Below are positions 1-8,801 of a DNA stretch of 33,859 bases, piece by piece; position 1 is the stretch's first letter, and each line of letters starts with the position of its first letter. A program made the translations under genes and the position numbers. The notes under the pieces are model-generated. The model was not told where the DNA came from and searched no databases. It saw only the letters and a list, made by a program, of their open reading frames with translations. The DNA is taken from the NCBI GenBank assembly GCA_003567625.1, contig PWZB01000166.1, positions 1 to 33,859 of the forward strand, written 5' to 3'. Source of the DNA: Bacteroidales bacterium (GTDB lineage: Bacteria > Bacteroidota > Bacteroidia > Bacteroidales > UBA7960).

Positions 1-173
1 GGCTTGTCAAGTTTTTGCATGAAACGCGTTTGAACAACCCCGCCGGCGGTGTCAACCAAAAAATCAAGCTCATCAAGGTGTTCATGCACCTTAAACTCTT
101 CACGGCTATTGAAAATAACTCCAACCAAAACAACCTTTTCAGGCTGTCTTGTAGTCTCTATAAATTGAACCAT
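1..173 (-). CDS. hflX: GTPase HflX, N-terminal fragment (cut by window edge)
   Basis: Translating the minus strand from the ATG at 173-171 gives about 57 residues that continue off the window. They read as the start of HflX: a short lead, a VVLVGVIF strand, then HEHLDELDFLVDTAGG and QTRFMQKLDKP, which match the N-terminal HflX domain where the family has a LDEL..L.DTAG pattern followed by a Q.LDKPNP segment. HflX is a ribosome-associated GTPase that splits or rescues stalled 50S/70S ribosomes; its G domain would lie outside the window. It sits 41 bp downstream of the small membrane protein gene on the same strand, so the two are probably co-transcribed. Identification rests only on this N-terminal part. 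Confidence 0.85.
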   Translation of the reverse strand, partial: MVQFIETTRQPEKVVLVGVIFNSREEFKVHEHLDELDFLVDTAGGVVQTRFMQKLDK

Positions 174-214
174 TTAATCAAATAATCTCTTTTTTCAATC
201 CCGGATAAAAATAA

Positions 215-550
215 TTACCTGTTTCCATCCGTAACAAAAAACAGTGCCACAATTCCAAGCATCACATCAGATGCAAACTTGCCTGTAATGCCATCAAAAG
301 TGACAACACATACGTAAATGGAAACCAGTAATAATAACAAAGCAGAAATAACAGTAAGGTTATGTTTGCTTAAAAAACCCCCGGCAAACAGCAATACACC
401 AAACACGATATAGATAGCAGACACGTAAAAAGCAATGGTGTCTGGCTTAAAACCCATAAAAATGTCATAATATTGCGTAAAAATGACCAGGAGAACAGAT
501 ATGCGCAACAGCCATTTGGCAAATCCCGTAAGTGCAGTCCAAGGTTTCAT
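215..550 (-). CDS. Small four-helix integral membrane protein of unknown function
   Basis: This 111-residue protein is almost entirely hydrophobic. Four likely membrane segments can be seen at about residues 13-33, 39-59, 64-86 and 92-109, separated by very short loops, and there is no signal-peptide cleavage site or enzymatic motif. I do not recognise the family; its size resembles small DoxX-like or DUF-type membrane proteins but no diagnostic motif is present. It lies directly upstream of hflX on the same strand. The ORF has normal start and stop codons and a hydrophobicity pattern unlikely by chance, so I regard it as real. Confidence 0.6.
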   Translation of the reverse strand: MKPWTALTGFAKWLLRISVLLVIFTQYYDIFMGFKPDTIAFYVSAIYIVFGVLLFAGGFLSKHNLTVISALLLLLVSIYVCVVTFDGITGKFASDVMLGIVALFFVTDGNR

Positions 551-644
551 AATTTAAGTAATTTAATTATTATTATAACTTTTTTCTTAAATGAATTATT
601 TCTGAACAAGCGAATTAGTTTTTTAATTGAGGATTCTTGTAATA

Positions 645-819
645 CAAAGAGATTCCTCACTTCACTTCGTTTCGTTCGGAATGACAGATTAATCGTGTGC
701 TAATAAAGGCGGGGTGAAAAGAGAGCGGGCGGCTGCCCGCTCTCTTTTCACCCCGCCCCCTCTTCCATAGAAGAAACTGTCATTCCGAATGGAGTGAAAC
801 GAAATGAGGAATCTCTTTG
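645..819. repeat. Nested intergenic inverted repeat with a perfect central hairpin
   Basis: Outer arms at 645-687 and 777-819 are inverted copies of a 43-bp sequence beginning CAAAGAGATTCCTCA and ending TTCGGAATGACAG, with about seven mismatches confined to the middle. Inside them, 708-730 and 735-757 form a perfect 23-bp stem with a four-base loop, much richer in G+C than the surroundings. The outer arm resembles an intergenic repeat widespread in Bacteroidota whose function is unknown to me. The element occupies most of the 361-bp gap between trpS and the small membrane protein. The central hairpin could terminate trpS transcription, since on the minus strand it is followed by TTTATTAG. No clear target-site duplication is visible. 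Confidence 0.85.
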
Positions 820-911
820 AATGTACTTTTATCTTTTTTAACATCAAGCTACAAATGTATATTTTTACCCACACAAATTGTTATAGAATCCGGTTTCTTA
901 TGAATGTAACA

Positions 912-1907
912 TTAAAAGCTTTTAAACCCGATAATATTCCTTACATCTTCAATTGTTTTTGATGCACTTTCCATAGCTTTTTCCTTTCCCATTTCTGCTA
1001 CTTTTCTTAAGTAGCCGACATCATTACCTATTTCAATTATTTTTTCCCTTAACGGGCCGGTAAATTTGATTATATCCTCAGCCAATTGTTTTTTCATATC
1101 ACCATAGCGAATCGAACAATCGTTATAAGCTTCCTCAAAAAAGTCGTATGTGTCGGGTTGCGAGACGACTTTCATAATCAGGAACAAGTTTTTTATTGAT
1201 TGTGGTCGCTGTTGATTTCTTTTTGTTGGCCCGCTGTCTGTTACCGCGCTCATGATCTTTTTTCTGATCATTTTGGGTTCATCTGCCAGGAAAACAGCGT
1301 TATTGTTATTTTCCGACTTACCCATTTTTGTTGAGCCGTCAAGTCCCGGGATCTTCATCAGTTCACTGCTGAAGTTAAAAGCATATGGCTGGGGGAAATA
1401 ATCTGTTTTGTACAACCTGTTGAAGCGGCTTGCAAAAGTTCGCGCCATTTCCAGGTGTTGCTCCTGATCTTTACCAACAGGTACTTTTGTTGCTTTATGA
1501 ATAATAATGTCAGCTGCCATAAGTACCGGATAAGTAAGAAGTCCCGCGTTAACATTATCGGGCTGTTTGCGCACCTTTTCTTTAAATGACGTACAGCGTT
1601 CCAGTTCACCTTTATAAGCATTCATGTTAAGCAACAGGTACAATTCAGCCACCTGGGGCAGATCACTCTGAATATACAGTGTTGCTGCTTCAGGATCAAG
1701 GCCTGCAGCAAGATATTCAACCAATACCTGTTTAACATTCCTGTGTAAATCTTCCGGTGCGGGATGAGTAGTCAACGAATGATAATCCGCAATAAAAAAG
1801 AAACATTTATGCTCATGCTGCATCCTGATAAAATTCCTGATAGCACCAAAATAGTTGCCGAGGTGAAGATTGCCCGTTGACCTTATTCCGCTTACTACTG
1901 TTTCCAT
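912..1907 (-). CDS. trpS: Tryptophanyl-tRNA synthetase
   Basis: This cytoplasmic class Ic aminoacyl-tRNA synthetase charges tRNA-Trp with tryptophan using ATP. The 331-residue length is normal. The ATP-binding HIGH-like motif is seen as GNLHLGNYFGA (HLGN at 15-18), and the KMSKS loop as STKMGKS (194-198). Other family blocks are present, such as FIADYHSLTT near residue 38, AADIIIHKATKVPVGKDQEQH near 131, and the LDGSTKMGKS stretch. The start is well supported because METVVSGIRSTGNLHLG is the usual beginning of the protein. It is followed downstream by the large inverted-repeat element. No T-box or leader peptide is visible in the 144 bp separating it from recJ. Confidence 0.97.
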   Translation of the reverse strand: METVVSGIRSTGNLHLGNYFGAIRNFIRMQHEHKCFFFIADYHSLTTHPAPEDLHRNVKQVLVEYLAAGLDPEAATLYIQSDLPQVAELYLLLNMNAYKGELERCTSFKEKVRKQPDNVNAGLLTYPVLMAADIIIHKATKVPVGKDQEQHLEMARTFASRFNRLYKTDYFPQPYAFNFSSELMKIPGLDGSTKMGKSENNNNAVFLADEPKMIRKKIMSAVTDSGPTKRNQQRPQSIKNLFLIMKVVSQPDTYDFFEEAYNDCSIRYGDMKKQLAEDIIKFTGPLREKIIEIGNDVGYLRKVAEMGKEKAMESASKTIEDVRNIIGFKSF

Positions 1908-2051
1908 GTTTGCGAATTTACAAAAAAATATGTTGCTTTATGGTGTGTAATAAAATAAACTTGCCAAAACATCAACAAATAAACCGTGTTTACAATATTT
2001 TACCGGCTAACCTGAAAAATCGTTCTGTTACATATTTCTGATGAAAAGTAT

Positions 2052-3812
2052 TTATGTTGTTGATTTTTCGGAAAACCTGATATTGGATATGTTAAGCTGT
2101 ATTGAAGTGGTGTCATTCCACCTGTTTTCTTCTATCTGGTAAGTAATATCGAACTGTTTGCCCTGCTGTATTCCGGGGAGGAAGTTTCCTTGTTGAAAAG
2201 CAATTGCATTGAATTCTTTCCTTGTATAATCGGGGTGGGAAACTTTAAGCTTAAGATGATGGTTTTTTCCTACAATTCTTGCCGAGCCCCGTTCGACAAG
2301 GTTTTGGGTCAGAAAGACAGGGTTGCTGTTACCCGGCCCGAAAGGTGCAAACTGTTTTAATATTCGAAAAAACTTATCGGTAATATCATATAACCTGATG
2401 GTGGTATCAATTTCAATTTCCTGCACAAGCATATCATCCGTAATATTTTCATTGACAAAATTTTCAAAAGCGATCGAGAAATCCTCCAGCTTTTCCTGTT
2501 TGAGGCTAAGCCCGGCAGCATATTTATGTCCGCCGAATTGTTCAAGGTGGTCTTTACACGCGTTAATGGCATCATAAATATCAAAATCTTTTACCGATCT
2601 TGCCGAGCCTGTGATCATGCCATTAGAGCGTGTTAAAATTATTGTAGGTCTGTAATATGATTCCGTAAGTCGCGAAGCCACAATCCCGATAACGCCTTTG
2701 TGCCAGGAAGGATTATAAAGTACAGTAGCTTTGCTGGATTTAAGCTTATGGTCGCTTTCGATCATTTTTAAAGCTTGCCTGGTAATCTCTACATCGAGAT
2801 TGCGTCTTTCTTTGTTTTGACTGTCAATATTAAGGCTTAAATCATGAGTATCTGCCATTTTTTCACAAATAAGAAGTTTCACGGCATTGCTTCCGGTTTC
2901 GATTCTTCCTGCAGCGTTAATACGTGGCCCAACAATGAAAATAAGATCGTTTATCGTGATCTCTCGTGTAAAGATTGTTTTTTTATCCGGTTGATTTTTT
3001 CTGATGATATTACTGTAAAACAGAATGGATTCCAGCCCGGGGCACGGGTCAAAATTAATTTGTTTAAGTCCGTAATAAGCAAGCACCCGGTTTTCTCCGG
3101 TAACAGGCACAATATCAGCAGCAATACTGACTACCACAAGGTCGAGATATTTTTTCAAATCAGAAAAAGGTTTTTTCTTTTTTTTGCTCAGCGCTTGTGC
3201 TATTTTAAAACTCAAACCGCATCCCGACAATTCTTTGTAAGGATAAGGGCAATCAATCTGTTTGGGGTCAATAACAGCATAAGCCGGTGGTAATATCTCG
3301 CCGGGTATGTGATGATCACAAACAATAAAATCTATGTTTTTCTGTCGAGCCTTAGCTACCTGGCTTATTGCCTTAATGCCACAGTCAAGACTTATTATGA
3401 CCGAAAAACCATTTTCGTGAGCATAATCAATACTTTTATAGCTGATGCCATATCCCTCTGAATATCTGTCGGGAATATAAAAGTCAACGTTAGAGTAGAA
3501 TTCCTTTATAAAAGAATATAAAAGTGCTACTGCCGTAGTACCGTCAACATCATAGTCACCATATATCAATATTTTTTCATTGTTTTTTATTGCACTGTTT
3601 ATGCGGGTAATGCACTTATCCATGTCTTTCAGCAAAAATGGATCATGCAAAGAATTGAGAAGCGGGCGAAAGAAAATCTTTGCATCTTCAAAGCCAGTGA
3701 TACCCCTGAAATATAACAGCTTGGCCAAGACCGGACTGATGGATAGTTTTTCGGTGAGGCATCGAACCACTTCAGGATCAGCATTATTTTTTACCACCCA
3801 TCTTTTCCCCAT
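2052..3812 (-). CDS. recJ: Single-stranded-DNA-specific exonuclease RecJ
   Basis: RecJ is a Mn/Mg-dependent 5'-3' exonuclease on single-stranded DNA, acting in RecFOR recombination, base excision and mismatch repair. The 586-residue protein shows the DHH phosphoesterase motifs in order: DYDVDG (86-91), SLDCG (141-145), CDHH (165-168) and GCGLSFK. A GPRINAAGRI segment follows, then the DHHA1 motif FGGHKYAAG near residue 425 and a C-terminal OB-fold region. All metal-binding aspartates and histidines I can check are present. The length is typical for Bacteroidota. It lies upstream of trpS on the same strand but 144 bp away, so joint transcription is possible but not required. Confidence 0.97.
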   Translation of the reverse strand: MGKRWVVKNNADPEVVRCLTEKLSISPVLAKLLYFRGITGFEDAKIFFRPLLNSLHDPFLLKDMDKCITRINSAIKNNEKILIYGDYDVDGTTAVALLYSFIKEFYSNVDFYIPDRYSEGYGISYKSIDYAHENGFSVIISLDCGIKAISQVAKARQKNIDFIVCDHHIPGEILPPAYAVIDPKQIDCPYPYKELSGCGLSFKIAQALSKKKKKPFSDLKKYLDLVVVSIAADIVPVTGENRVLAYYGLKQINFDPCPGLESILFYSNIIRKNQPDKKTIFTREITINDLIFIVGPRINAAGRIETGSNAVKLLICEKMADTHDLSLNIDSQNKERRNLDVEITRQALKMIESDHKLKSSKATVLYNPSWHKGVIGIVASRLTESYYRPTIILTRSNGMITGSARSVKDFDIYDAINACKDHLEQFGGHKYAAGLSLKQEKLEDFSIAFENFVNENITDDMLVQEIEIDTTIRLYDITDKFFRILKQFAPFGPGNSNPVFLTQNLVERGSARIVGKNHHLKLKVSHPDYTRKEFNAIAFQQGNFLPGIQQGKQFDITYQIEENRWNDTTSIQLNISNIRFSEKSTT

Positions 3813-3946
3813 TATAAAATTTTTCAGCTAAAATAATAATTAATGGGTAATAATTTTTGTTTTTAACTTTTAAAATTAAAATCCAATTAAAACCGGGGGC
3901 AGTCTTTTAGCCTTTGGGGTCATGATACTAAGGTTAATTGCGTTTA

Positions 3947-4183
3947 TTAAGACATGAGTACTCTTATCCGGTTATTTTTGACTTCCACGATACCTTCATT
4001 TACGTCGAGATAGAAAAGTTTACGGTTTTCGTCTATTATTTTAGCTTTACCCTGTTCGATCAGAGCTATCATCGGTGCATGGTTTTTAAGAATCTCAAAA
4101 GAGCCCATAACCCCCGGCAATTGCACTAAAACAACTTCTCCGGAGTAAACGGTTTTTTCGGGTGAAATGATCTCCAAAAACAT
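3947..4183 (-). CDS. atpC: F-type ATP synthase epsilon subunit (short form)
   Basis: This is the epsilon subunit of the F1 central stalk, which couples rotation to catalysis. I chose the ATG at 4183-4181 (protein starts MFLEIISPEKTVYSGEV), since this is the family's usual start and it falls just after the atpD stop at 4188; a longer frame beginning at 4231 would overlap atpD. The resulting protein has about 78 residues and contains only the N-terminal beta-sandwich, with PGVMGSFEILKNHAPMIALI as the recognisable core. The C-terminal two-helix domain used for autoinhibition in Escherichia coli is absent, which is common in Bacteroidota. It is cotranscribed with atpD, with only four bases between them. 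Confidence 0.93.
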   Translation of the reverse strand: MFLEIISPEKTVYSGEVVLVQLPGVMGSFEILKNHAPMIALIEQGKAKIIDENRKLFYLDVNEGIVEVKNNRIRVLMS

Positions 4184-4187
4184 TTCC

Positions 4188-5717
<1,530 letters not shown>

Positions 5718-5725
5718 TTAAGTTT

Positions 5726-5733
5726 CAAATATA
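5726..5733 (-). promoter_or_regulatory. Possible Bacteroidota -7 promoter element of atpDC
   Basis: On the minus strand the octamer TATATTTG fits TAnnTTTG and lies 24 bp ahead of the atpD start. I could not find a well-placed -33 TTG, so this is a suggestion only. Confidence 0.3.
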
Positions 5734-6042
5734 TTTTTCAAAAAACGAATTTAAACATTTTTAATTATTCGATAAAAAAGTATTGCCGATAAAATGAAAT
5801 AAAATTGTTTTAAAACCATAAGCTGCTGATTTATAGAGTCTTTATTTTGATTTTTTTATTAAACATTTTGATTATAAATCCGTTTGATTGTCAATTCTTA
5901 GAGTTATTTCACTTCGTTCAATACAAGCTTGCTGTCTTCTTGGCAGCTATAAAAAAGTAAATATTGCCTCCAATATTGTCAACTTTAACAGAATAATGTA
6001 TTAATATTGAGATTCTGAAAGTTTAAAAAATTTCTCCGCACC

Positions 6043-6159
6043 ATAAGTGGAACTTATCTTAATTCTGCCAAAATAGCAAAAGAAATACGAGAATCAGAAG
6101 AGATAATTAATATCCTAAGCAGTATGATAAACAAGTCAACAGGTGGAAAAAGAAATTAA
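6043..6159 (+). pseudogene. Possible C-terminal remnant of a four-helix-bundle (23S IVS-type) protein
   Basis: An open frame of 38 codons ending in TAA encodes a helical, charged peptide containing IAKEIRESEEIINILSSMINK. This pattern resembles the C-terminus of the four-helix-bundle proteins related to 23S rRNA intervening-sequence proteins, which often end in an E..EI..IL.S.I motif. There is no start codon at the 5' end, and an in-frame stop at 6016-6018 cuts it off. It ends at the left arm of the adjacent inverted repeat. The assignment is weak and the similarity is from memory. Confidence 0.25.
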
Positions 6160-6260
6160 ACCCGTAGAATATGAATTTGCAAAGAATTAATAGTTTAAAT
6201 GCTCTGGTATATTCTATATTAGGTTTTGCTATTTTGCAAACCGGTATTCAACGGGTTTAA
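6156..6260. repeat. Imperfect inverted repeat of about 105 bp
   Basis: The left arm at 6156-6183 (TTAAACCCGTAGAATA, four unmatched bases, TTTGCAAA) and the right arm at 6233-6260 are inverted copies. The outer 16 bp match at 15 positions, and the inner TTTGCAAA block is also shared. About 49 bp separate the arms. Folded as RNA it would form a long interrupted hairpin; it may be a small mobile or extragenic palindromic element. Confidence 0.65.
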
Positions 6261-6526
6261 TCTTGCGGTATCAACGGTTTTGAATTTGGGAATTGGGATT
6301 TACCACGTTGGACTTTGTCCTACGAGGTTTATTTTGAACTTTGAATTTTGAACTTTGGATTTTATTCAATGATTTCTAAAAACACAATTTTTTAAATCTA
6401 TCAATCATTTAATAGAATAGAGCCAAAAATTTTAATCTGACAGTAGTGATTAATTATCGTTATTGAAATCAAAAAATTTATATTTCCAAACGTTTCGTAT
6501 TTTAGCATACTCAAAATTAAGCCCTG

Positions 6527-7441
6527 TTGAAATTATATCAAATAAATAAAATATCTTCCGGCGATCCCTTCAGGTATATCGTTATCGGATCTTTTGCGGG
6601 TATAACCTGTAAGAACTGGCATTGCCTGAAAAACACCATATCAAAAGACTTTAATAATATCCTGTTTATTCATGTTGAAGATAAACTATTTTCTGCAAAA
6701 ACCGGTTCTCAGAGTAAAAACAGTTTTGTTTTGAACAGCAGAAGCGAATTTATTGATTTTTACAGAATATCGGGTGTAAAACATTTACTGTTTGTCTGCC
6801 TGGAAGAGCTTACATTTGGAAACCATAACGTATCCGGAGAAATTTTATCATCATACATTAAAAAGTCCGAAACTGTTTGGATTGATGCTTCTTTGCATTC
6901 TTTTCTTGATAAGAGTTCCGGTGATGACCGCTTTATTGTTTTGCCGCAAAGCTTTAATGATCCGGGCATAATCTGTAAATTGCTTGATAAAGGTATGGTT
7001 AAAGAAGCAGCCGCCGAATTGGGATATTTATACCAGGTAAGAGGAAAAGTTTATTATGGGAATAGCCTGGGACGAAAGCTTGGTTATCCTACAGCCAATA
7101 TTTTGCCCGATGATTACCGTAAAAAAATTCCCGCAAAAGGGGTTTATACCGCACTTATTCATACAGACAGCCAATGGAATAAATGTATGATGAATATTGG
7201 TGTCCGCCCGACACTTAATAAAAGTGGCTTAACAATTGAAGCGCATATCTTTGATTTTGAAAATAAAATCTACGACAAAAATGTATCTGTACATATGGTT
7301 GACAAACTTCGTGATGAAAAGCGTTTTCCAACACTTATATCACTGAAAAACCAAATTATTAACGATGAAAAAAAAGCATTAAATGTTTTAAAAAATATTG
7401 AAGACAATATTGATGTTAAAGGTGAATTTTGTTTTATCTGA
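6527..7441 (+). CDS. ribF: RibF-family protein: intact riboflavin kinase domain, degenerate FAD synthetase domain
   Basis: Bifunctional RibF phosphorylates riboflavin to FMN (C-terminal domain) and adenylates FMN to FAD (N-terminal domain). The C-terminal kinase half is well preserved: GNSLGRKLGYPTANI (178-192), GVYTALI, NIGVRPTL (223-230), the catalytic glutamate in TIEAHIFDF (E238), and the closing KLRDEKRF. The N-terminal half has the right size but its nucleotidyltransferase motif, normally GNFDGVHLGH, reads GSFAGITCKN (21-30), so the aspartate and both histidines are gone. The later ISSTRIR segment is also not recognisable (FNDPGIIC instead). I infer that the protein makes FMN but not FAD. 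The start is a TTG at 6527, because a stop lies just upstream at 6518. No FMN riboswitch is visible. Confidence 0.88.
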   Translation: MKLYQINKISSGDPFRYIVIGSFAGITCKNWHCLKNTISKDFNNILFIHVEDKLFSAKTGSQSKNSFVLNSRSEFIDFYRISGVKHLLFVCLEELTFGNHNVSGEILSSYIKKSETVWIDASLHSFLDKSSGDDRFIVLPQSFNDPGIICKLLDKGMVKEAAAELGYLYQVRGKVYYGNSLGRKLGYPTANILPDDYRKKIPAKGVYTALIHTDSQWNKCMMNIGVRPTLNKSGLTIEAHIFDFENKIYDKNVSVHMVDKLRDEKRFPTLISLKNQIINDEKKALNVLKNIEDNIDVKGEFCFI

Positions 7442-7470
7442 AGTTTATCGTTAATATGGCAATTAAAAAA

Positions 7471-7506
7471 GGGTTGCCTTTTTCAGGCAACCCCTGACCG
7501 TTTTTT
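7471..7506 (+). terminator. Rho-independent-type terminator after ribF
   Basis: A nine-base stem (GGGTTGCCT at 7471-7479 pairing with AGGCAACCC at 7485-7493) with a five-base loop is preceded by an A-run. It is followed after seven bases by TTTTTT at 7501-7506. It lies 30 bp downstream of the ribF stop, so it should end the ribF transcript and separate it from the radical SAM gene. Confidence 0.8.
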
Positions 7507-7636
7507 GTAAATCAAAAATTCATTAGCATGAAAAATTGAACTACAAATATAATGTTTTTTTTATAAAAAAAATCTTTTTTAAAAATTTTCTCATTATGAT
7601 AAACGCACAGTAAAAACCCAATTCTATATTTTTAAA

Positions 7637-8653
7637 ATGACATTAAACTACAGGTCATATTTGAGTGATATAAAGAGGCTTGCCGGCTCTTTTTTTGGCA
7701 AGCCGGTTATTAATTATTTAAAGATCTTTTTTTTATTTCATATATCACGTCTGACAGGAAATGTTTTTACCGCATCATTCCCGTTTGCTTTTTCTGCAGA
7801 GGTTTCATCCATGTGTAACCTGGGTTGTCCAGGGTGCATGGTTGGTATGGGCAAAACAGTCAGGGAAAAACATTTTATGGATATTTTAATTTTTGAAAAG
7901 CTCCTGAATGAAACCCGGCGCCGCAGTTTTTATGTTAACCTCTATTTTCAGGGCGAACCTTTCCTTAATAAAAACATCTTTGATTTTATTTCAAAAGCCA
8001 AAAGCAAAAGATTTTATACGGTGGTTTCAACCAACGGTCATTTTCTTGATGAAAAGAACAATGAAGAGCTTATCCGTTCAGGACTTGACAGACTTGTTGT
8101 TTCAATAGACGGCATACGTGCCGAAACATACTCTCATTACAGGAAAGCCGGCGACTTCTTCAAAGTTATAAAGGGAATTAAAAATTTGACGCAACAGAAA
8201 AAGGTAACGAAAAAAAAACATCCCTTTATTGTTTTACAATTTTTGGTTCACCGTAACAACGAACATGAGCTCAAAGATCTTAAAAGCTTTGCCGGCCAAC
8301 TTGGTGTGGATATGGTTAAATTGAAATCGATGCAATTCCATACCCCTGAATCAATGGAAAAATTATCACCATCAAATGAAAAATACCGTCGTTACAGGCA
8401 AAACACAGACGGAACATGGCACGTAAAAAGTAATGGTCAAAAGCCCTGTTTTCGTATCTGGAGCCAGTTTGTTATCACATCCGACGGAGATGTTGTGCCT
8501 TGCTGTTATGATAAAATACCGCAACATGTAGCAGGAAATATAAACGAAGGAAGCATCACTGAAATCTGGAAAAGCAAAAAGCTTAATGCTTTGCGCAAAA
8601 ATCTTATAAATAATAAAAACCTCCCCGGTATATGCTATAATTGTTATTCATAG
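7637..8653 (+). CDS. Radical SAM/SPASM domain protein
   Basis: The 338-residue protein has the radical SAM 4Fe-4S motif CNLGCPGC (C60, C64, C67) preceded by a strand FAFSAEVSSM, and a YFQGEPFLNK segment that corresponds to the family's glycine-rich GGEP motif. The C-terminal part is a SPASM-type auxiliary cluster domain with cysteines at 271, 289, 290, 333 and 336; the protein ends two residues after the last cysteine. Such proteins do SAM-dependent radical chemistry, often peptide or cofactor maturation or sugar modification, but no substrate can be named from the sequence. There is no adjacent short peptide gene to suggest a peptide precursor. The first 50 residues are basic and hydrophobic and may contact the membrane. 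It stands alone between the ribF terminator and convergent genes. Confidence 0.88.
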   Translation: MTLNYRSYLSDIKRLAGSFFGKPVINYLKIFFLFHISRLTGNVFTASFPFAFSAEVSSMCNLGCPGCMVGMGKTVREKHFMDILIFEKLLNETRRRSFYVNLYFQGEPFLNKNIFDFISKAKSKRFYTVVSTNGHFLDEKNNEELIRSGLDRLVVSIDGIRAETYSHYRKAGDFFKVIKGIKNLTQQKKVTKKKHPFIVLQFLVHRNNEHELKDLKSFAGQLGVDMVKLKSMQFHTPESMEKLSPSNEKYRRYRQNTDGTWHVKSNGQKPCFRIWSQFVITSDGDVVPCCYDKIPQHVAGNINEGSITEIWKSKKLNALRKNLINNKNLPGICYNCYS

Positions 8654-8693
8654 CTAACCTTATTAATTAATAAACTATAGTTGAGGGTGACGG

Positions 8694-8801
8694 GTTTACC
8701 CCGTTAAATAACAAAGCGATATATTATACAGGTTTAGATCATTAGCTAGATGTTGATTAAAACATCAATAATTTTAAAATAGTTTATTTAACGGGGTGAA
8801 C
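8694..8801. repeat. Inverted pair of a dispersed ACCCCGTTAAATAA repeat
   Basis: The arms at 8694-8711 and 8784-8801 are inverted and match at 17 of 18 positions, sharing ACCCCGTTAAATAA exactly. Next to each arm is an inverted copy of an ACCCGTCACC/ACCCGTTACCCGTTCACC string. A relative lies at 18105-18174. The right arm overlaps the 3' end of the serine hydrolase gene, including its stop codon. Confidence 0.7.

Noticed and set aside
473..874. Short frames across the 645-819 repeat
   Set aside because: They are translations of an inverted repeat and have no plausible protein features.
2844..3293. 149-codon plus-strand frame inside recJ
   Set aside because: It lies antisense to a well-conserved recJ and has no recognisable domain; it is a shadow of the real gene.
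6430..6526. FMN riboswitch ahead of ribF
   Set aside because: None of the conserved FMN-element strings (such as AGGG..GCA or CCGACCGGCGGT) is present.
8694..8801. Bidirectional terminator between the radical SAM and hydrolase genes
   Set aside because: The arms are 72 bp apart with no following T-run, so a compact terminator hairpin is unlikely.
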